A stretch of 64,000 bases of DNA, from positions 744,001-808,000 of the forward strand of contig JAJNNX010000019.1 in assembly GCA_023159155.1 (NCBI GenBank), written 5' to 3'. Shown here in pieces: positions 58,216 to 64,000 of the stretch (position 1 is the first letter of the stretch; the number at the start of each line of letters is the position of its first letter). The notes beneath the pieces were generated by a model. It ran no database searches and was not told where the DNA came from. It saw nothing but the letters and a program-made list of their open reading frames with translations. The DNA comes from Ustulina deusta (lineage: Eukaryota > Ascomycota > Sordariomycetes > Xylariales > Xylariaceae). The translations under genes were made by a program, and so were the position numbers.

Positions 58216-59508
58216 ATGGATGGTTTCCAAAGTCAAATGAGCTCCATCTTCTGGGAGACTCAGAAATTCGCCCACCCAAATAAGGATTACAGTGTGCTCG
58301 AAATCTTTCAACTCACGGACGGGTCGATCGAGGCAAGGGGCGAAAACGTTCCACATCAAGCTCTCGTTCATAGGTTAAAGAACGCGATATCCCGCCCTCG
58401 ACGGGGCAGCGCGGTGGCGTCGTTCTTACAGCTATTGAAGCTTGATCGCGATGGAAGCGGCGAGTTGCTCATCGGCGGAGACAAGTTTCGTGAGATCTTC
58501 AGCTTTTACGGCATAGATCCGTTTATCCTATATCTTGTTGCACGCGAAAGCCATGGCTGCTATCATTCAGGACCGGCCGATGGCGAGGACAATCAAGGTG
58601 TTGGGTCTTTCTATCTCAACTCGGTGTCGATGATGTTGCTTTGGTCGTACCACTATGGGTCTAAGAAAACCTTTGCCATTATCATTCCCAGACAGTCAAA
58701 TAGCATCGACGACAGCGATGGTATTTATGCCAAATTTGCAAACACCCTTGGCAAACAGCAAGAGCTCGTCGAGTATCCATGGTACCTCCAGCTCGCGAGT
58801 GTCATCGAACAATCTCTCTGGCTCGACGGAGTTCTAGGGGCTGAGTTGCAAGCAATTCGACACATTGAAGAGCGGACACGTCATGGCAATTGGGTTTCTG
58901 CTGAAAGCCCTCCAGACTTCCCCGAATTAACCAAGATTTCGGAGAAGATTGGCTTTGCCAACGCTGCCTTGGCGAATGCATGGAGACAAGCAGATTTCAT
59001 GCTAAACCTACTGGCTGTTAATGGCCTGGCATCGCGTGATAGAGACGGGAATTGCGGGAGAATTGACATAAGTTCAAATCGACCGAAGAAGGAACAAGCT
59101 GAACAAGTAGCTGTACTACTGCGTACCCAGATCACCCTTCGCAAAGATGATATCAGTTATCTCCAGAAGCGAGCCGAGAACCAATCTTCAGTGATCTTTG
59201 GTCTTATTAGCCTCAATATCGCAGAGTCGGCAAAAATAGACAGCTCGGCCATGAAGATCATTGCTGTTATGACGATGTTATTTCTTCCGGGAACCTTTTT
59301 CGCAACTCTGTTTGCGGTGCCTTCCCTGCAATGGGATAAGGATCCGGTGATAACAGACCGTTTCTGGGTATACTTCGCTTTTACTATACCTTCTACTCTT
59401 CTGATTCTTGCTTTTTACAAAGGCTGGAAAAACATACTGATGTATCGGCCACGGCTCAACGAATTATACGAAGTAGTAAAGAAGCACTATGAAGATATAT
59501 TTAAATAA
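58216..59508 (+). CDS. CorA-like two-helix membrane protein
   Basis: A 430-residue frame. The ATG at 58216 (context CACCATGG) is preferred to an upstream in-frame ATG at 58162. The long soluble N-terminal part includes FYLNSVSMMLLWSYHY, and a helical stalk includes VAVLLRTQITLRKDD and FGLISLNIAESAKIDSSAMK. Two C-terminal membrane segments follow (about 350-370, MTMLFLPGTFFATLFAV, and 382-402). The layout is that of fungal CorA/ZntB-like proteins. The Gly-Met-Asn selectivity motif that ends the first membrane helix in true Mg channels is absent, so ion transport is doubtful. The gene ends 1-2 codons before the AT block. Divergent partner: the HET-like gene. Confidence 0.82.
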   Translation: MDGFQSQMSSIFWETQKFAHPNKDYSVLEIFQLTDGSIEARGENVPHQALVHRLKNAISRPRRGSAVASFLQLLKLDRDGSGELLIGGDKFREIFSFYGIDPFILYLVARESHGCYHSGPADGEDNQGVGSFYLNSVSMMLLWSYHYGSKKTFAIIIPRQSNSIDDSDGIYAKFANTLGKQQELVEYPWYLQLASVIEQSLWLDGVLGAELQAIRHIEERTRHGNWVSAESPPDFPELTKISEKIGFANAALANAWRQADFMLNLLAVNGLASRDRDGNCGRIDISSNRPKKEQAEQVAVLLRTQITLRKDDISYLQKRAENQSSVIFGLISLNIAESAKIDSSAMKIIAVMTMLFLPGTFFATLFAVPSLQWDKDPVITDRFWVYFAFTIPSTLLILAFYKGWKNILMYRPRLNELYEVVKKHYEDIFK

Positions 59509-62500
59509 TTACTAGATTACTAAATAAACTATTATTTATAAACTTATATAGTAGTAATATAATATAAAAATTATTATTTTAATTAATAATTATAAATATA
59601 TATATATATAATATATAAAAATAAATAAATATATAAAATAATAAATAAATAAAAAGTAATAAAGAACATTAATATGTTTTTATATTTAAGTTTTTTTATA
59701 TATAATGAAGTAATATAAATGGATTATATAAATAATCACTTACTTAAGCTATATAGTAGTTATATTAATAAAAAAAAATAAAACATTATAAGAAACATTT
59801 TTAATAGTAGCTAGAGAACTATTATAAAAACACACATAGATTAATAAAAATTAATTTTTTAATATTTAGTATGCTTAATTAATAGATTTTCTTAGAAATA
59901 ATAGTAACTATTATACTAGGAAATATAGGTTCGGTTTATTTTTTAGTATATAAGTACTATTATATTAAGATTATTTATAAGTATTTATTTTAATAATATT
60001 CTTAATAAAGTTTTAAATTTTTAAAAAATATTAATAATTAAAAAATATTTTATTTAAGTTATTTATATTTTTATATTTTATTATAATAATTAGAAAAATT
60101 GCTATAAAAAATAAATAGCTAATAATAGGAATAAAAGTAGAGCTATATAATTACAAGCTTTTTTAAACAAAACTTTTAAAAAAGCTTACTTTAAAAGTAT
60201 AAACTTAAAAAAACAAAAAAATAAACTTAAAATATAGAACTATAATAAATCTTTAATAATAATTACTAGTTCTTTTATAACAAAGCTTAATATTAATAAA
60301 TATGATATTATTATGCTTAAAAGCTTTAAATAAAAAATGAAACGTTTAAAATATAATATTATTAAAAGGCTTAATATATAGCTTAGTTATTTTATACTAT
60401 TAAAAAAGCATATATTATTAGCTAGAAACTTAATAACTTATATATATCTTTTAATTAAAACATTAGCTATATTTTATATAATAAAGCAAAAAGAAAAAAA
60501 GACTTTTTTATACTAGTTAAAAATATATAAAGTCTAAAAATATAATAAAATAATAATTAGCTATATTAAAAGAAATTAATAAAAAATACTAAAAATAAAT
60601 AATTTTATTATTATAACTATAAGTATAAGTTTTATAAATAATAAAAGATAATTATAGAACTTAATATAATTGCAGCTATTTTTTCTAAAAAAAAGAAAAG
60701 CTTATTATTTTTAATTATGATTAAAAAAATATATAAAAAAAATTATAAAACTAAACTTAAAAAATATTAAATATAAATTATAAATAAAATAATTAAAAAA
60801 TCTTTTAAAAAAACAAAATATAAAATAATTATTTAATATAATTTTATAAAAAAAACCCTTTTTATAAAAAAAACTTAAAAAGCTTAAAAAAAGCAACCTA
60901 TTAATTATATTAGTACTTTTTTAAAAAGCTTTAATAAAGCTTAAATATTTATAATTAAAGCTATATATTAAAAAACATATAAATAATTAGTTATTTTAAT
61001 TTTTAATTTTTTACGTTTTATAATTAGCTTTAGTTCTAGGGCTACTAAACATATATTTATAAAAGCTATAAACTAAATTATTAATATAATTAAATTAATA
61101 AAAAAAATTAAAAGATTTATATTTTTATTATTAAAATATTAATTATAGCAATTTTTGTAATATATTTTATATTATAATAAATTTAAATATTTAATATAGC
61201 TTATTTTTTATATTTTTTAGTCCTAAGCATATAAAAAAGCGTAATAAAATTAAACAAAATTTAATATATTATAATATTTTTTAAACTTGTTATTTTATTA
61301 AAATAGTTTTTAAAAAATATAATAAATAAAAATATATTTATAATTTTTTAAAAAAAAAGTTTAAACTAAAAAATTTAAAAACTTAACTTTAAATTTATAA
61401 CTTATTAGATTTTAAAATTTATTTTTTATAATATAAAATTTATATTAAAAATATAATTACTTATAATAAATATTATATAAACTATTAATATATATAAAGT
61501 TTATTTAAAAGATTTATTAAAAATATTATTAATAAAATTATAAATTTTTTTAATAAAACTTATAATAAATTAAACTTAATAAAATATAAAAGTTTTTATA
61601 AAATATTTAATTTTTAAATTAAAAATAAAACTAAAAAACTATTAAAACTTAAAAATATTTTAATTATTTTTATAACAAAAAATTTAATAAACTTTTATAT
61701 ATAAATATTATTAATTAAGCATTAAAACTAATTATAAATAAAATAATACTTTAAAAAAATTATAAATTAATAAAGAAATTATAAAAATTACTTAAAAACT
61801 AAAAATTTTAAATTTTAAAATTAATAAACTTATAAAATAAATTAAACCATTTAAAATAAAACAAAAAAGTTTTATATTTATTAAAAATAAACTATTTAAT
61901 ATATTTTAATTACTTTAAACAAATATTAATACTTTAATTATTAAATAGGTTATATATAATATATTATATACTATATTATCTATAAAAAAATATATATATA
62001 TTTATACAAAGCATAAGTTTTTTATATTTATATAAGAACTTATGCTATTATATAAATTAATATAATAATAAAAAATAAAGTTTTTTTAGTTTAGCTAAAA
62101 TCTAGCTTATATTTATATAAAAACTAAATATAAACTTGCACTTTATATAAGTTATATAATAAAGTTATAACTAATACTAGTTATTTTAATACTAATTTTT
62201 TTTTTTAGTTATAACTACTTATTATATAAAGAAACCAAAAAAATAACTATATAACTACTTAAATATATATATAAAAGTTTAACTACTAAAAAAACAACTA
62301 GATTAATAATCTAGTTTATATATATAGCTACTAAATTAATAAATTTTTTTTTTAAAGTTATATAACAATATTACAAAACTACTACTTTAGCTATATAGTT
62401 AGTTAAAAACTATAAGCTAAACATTACTTAATAACTATTTAAATCAAAACTAAATATTTGCTTTTGCTTTATATAATAGCAAAGTTTATAATTAGCTAGT

Positions 62501-64000
62501 TTGTTTAGTTAGTAAGCTTTATATAAGTAGTTATTAATTAAAAGTTTTTAAAATTGCTTATGTTTAGCTAACTAAGCAGGTTATTTATATAAAAAAAAGT
62601 TAATTAATTAGAAGTTAGGTTAGTTTATATGTAAAAAAACTTGTATATAAAAAAATGCTTGAGTTTTTTATTACTTTTTGTTTTTTTATTGTTTTCTAAA
62701 ATCTTTTGTTTTATATATCTACTTATCTTTATATACTATATATATATATATATATTTATATAATAAACGCTATCTAGCTCTTTAGTAATAATAGTTATAT
62801 ATTAAAAACTATTAGCTAGAATAGTAACTATTATATAGTATTACTATTAATAAATAATCCTAATAATTATTAGTTTATTATAATACTATATATTAATATA
62901 TATATCTGTTTTTTTTATTATATATATATTTGTTTTTAATATATTACTAATATTTTAGCTTTTTATATATAATCTAATAAAGCTTAGGTTATTGCTATAT
63001 TATTAATTAATATATAAATCTAAATGCTTGCTAATATGCTTTTTATATATTTAATTACGTTTACTTTCTACTAAAAGAGTTATTTTTATATAATCTTTAT
63101 TTAGTTATATAGTATATAATAGTTATTTATTTTATAGCTATTGCTAGATTATTAAGTTTTAAAATAATATTTATATAGCGTACATTTAACGTTTATATAG
63201 CGCTTGGTGCAATTATTACGTTTGAAAAAAAAAGAAAAATTAGTTATATAATAATAAAAAAATAAAAATAAAAAATAAAAAGGAGTAACATTTATGTTTA
63301 TTTTTTTTAAATTAATTTATTATATATTACTTTTATATTTTTAACTCTTCTTTTTTTTATAAATGCTATAATTATATATAATTTCTTACGTTCTATTAAT
63401 AAATATTTCTATTTGTATAATTAACTTATTTATTAATACAAAAGTCTTTAATATTTAGTTTAGCGTTTTTTTATAAATATATTAACTGGATTATTTTTGC
63501 TATTAATCTCTTATACTTTAAAGATTTTTTTTTATATAACTTTTTAAATAATATAATATTCATTATTAAGCGTTTTTTTATATTATATTAAATTTTATAA
63601 AATAGTTATATAAAAAGTAATAGTACTATTAAAACTATTAACTATGTTATATAACTTGCTAATAAATATATTTTTAGTTATTTATTTATATTTTTTTAAG
63701 TTTTAATATATAATATTTCTTTTAATTTTAAAGCTTAATTTTATATATATATAGTGTTTTATAGTTAATATAATAATAAATCTAAATTAAAAAGTTTTAT
63801 ATAATATAGGTTTAGTAGTACAAAAGTTAAGCTATAGTTTTTATTAATTATTTATTATTAGATTTTTTAGTTTAGATTTTTAATATTATATAGCTTAGGA
63901 TCTATTATTTAAGCTATAATATATAAGTTATACGCTATTTCTAGCTAATAAATATTATTAATATATATATTTTTTGCTTGTTATAAAATATATTACTAAA
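59509..64000. repeat. Right AT-rich, RIP-like gene-free block
   Basis: Composition switches to almost pure A/T immediately after the CorA-like stop codon and stays so to the end. Long TATA runs are frequent (for example 62739-62757). The only frame over 60 codons, at 60711-60896, is Phe/Ile/Tyr/Lys low complexity. No repeat sharing sequence with the left block was recognised, but mutation could hide it. Confidence 0.85.

Noticed and set aside
1..64000. CRISPR arrays, bacterial operons, ribosomal RNA genes or telomere repeats
   Set aside because: None seen; spliceosomal introns and RIP-like blocks mark this as a fungal nuclear chromosome interior.

Overview
The window is nuclear DNA of a filamentous ascomycete (Pezizomycotina). 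The genes have short introns of 43-107 bp with GT..AG ends. The protein set is typical of these fungi: a DUF3425 bZIP factor, an FSH1 hydrolase, a Baeyer-Villiger monooxygenase, a HET-domain protein and an Sfh1 subunit carrying a GATA-like finger. Both ends are extremely AT- and TpA-rich sequence that looks mutated by repeat-induced point mutation (RIP). The genus cannot be read from the sequence.

Layout. (1) 1-8290: gene-free AT block containing two same-strand copies of an LTR-like sequence, a 9-bp microrepeat and an array of degenerate repeat modules. (2) 8.4-20 kb: accessory zone. A decayed reading frame is followed by three minus-strand genes (cytochrome P450, FSH1-type serine hydrolase, NmrA-like oxidoreductase), a divergent bZIP/DUF3425 factor and a small secreted protein. 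This set resembles a small or residual secondary-metabolite locus, but no backbone synthase is present. (3) 20.7-36 kb: GC-richer, more conserved-looking block with a secreted glycoprotein, a DUF1295 membrane protein, SFH1 (RSC chromatin remodelling complex), a glutathione S-transferase, a long alpha/beta-hydrolase and a fatty-acid-hydroxylase-superfamily protein. (4) 36-59.5 kb: second accessory zone with a broken kinase, an acyl-CoA oxidase-like gene, an intact but odd kinase-like gene, a secreted M28 aminopeptidase, a solo LTR plus an inverted partner, a secreted lysozyme-like protein, the relic of an NRPS-like thioester-reductase domain, a Baeyer-Villiger monooxygenase, and a head-to-head HET-domain / CorA-like pair. 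(5) 59,509-64,000: a second AT block that starts directly after the CorA-like stop codon.

Most multi-exon models were joined by hand from splice sites. For each one the exon lengths sum to an open frame and the joined protein restores family motifs. That is good but indirect evidence; no transcript or homology search was available. The most interesting items are the HET/CorA-like pair against the RIP boundary, the reductase relic beside the monooxygenase, the kinase-like gene with an altered catalytic loop, and the solo LTR with a perfect 5-bp target-site duplication.
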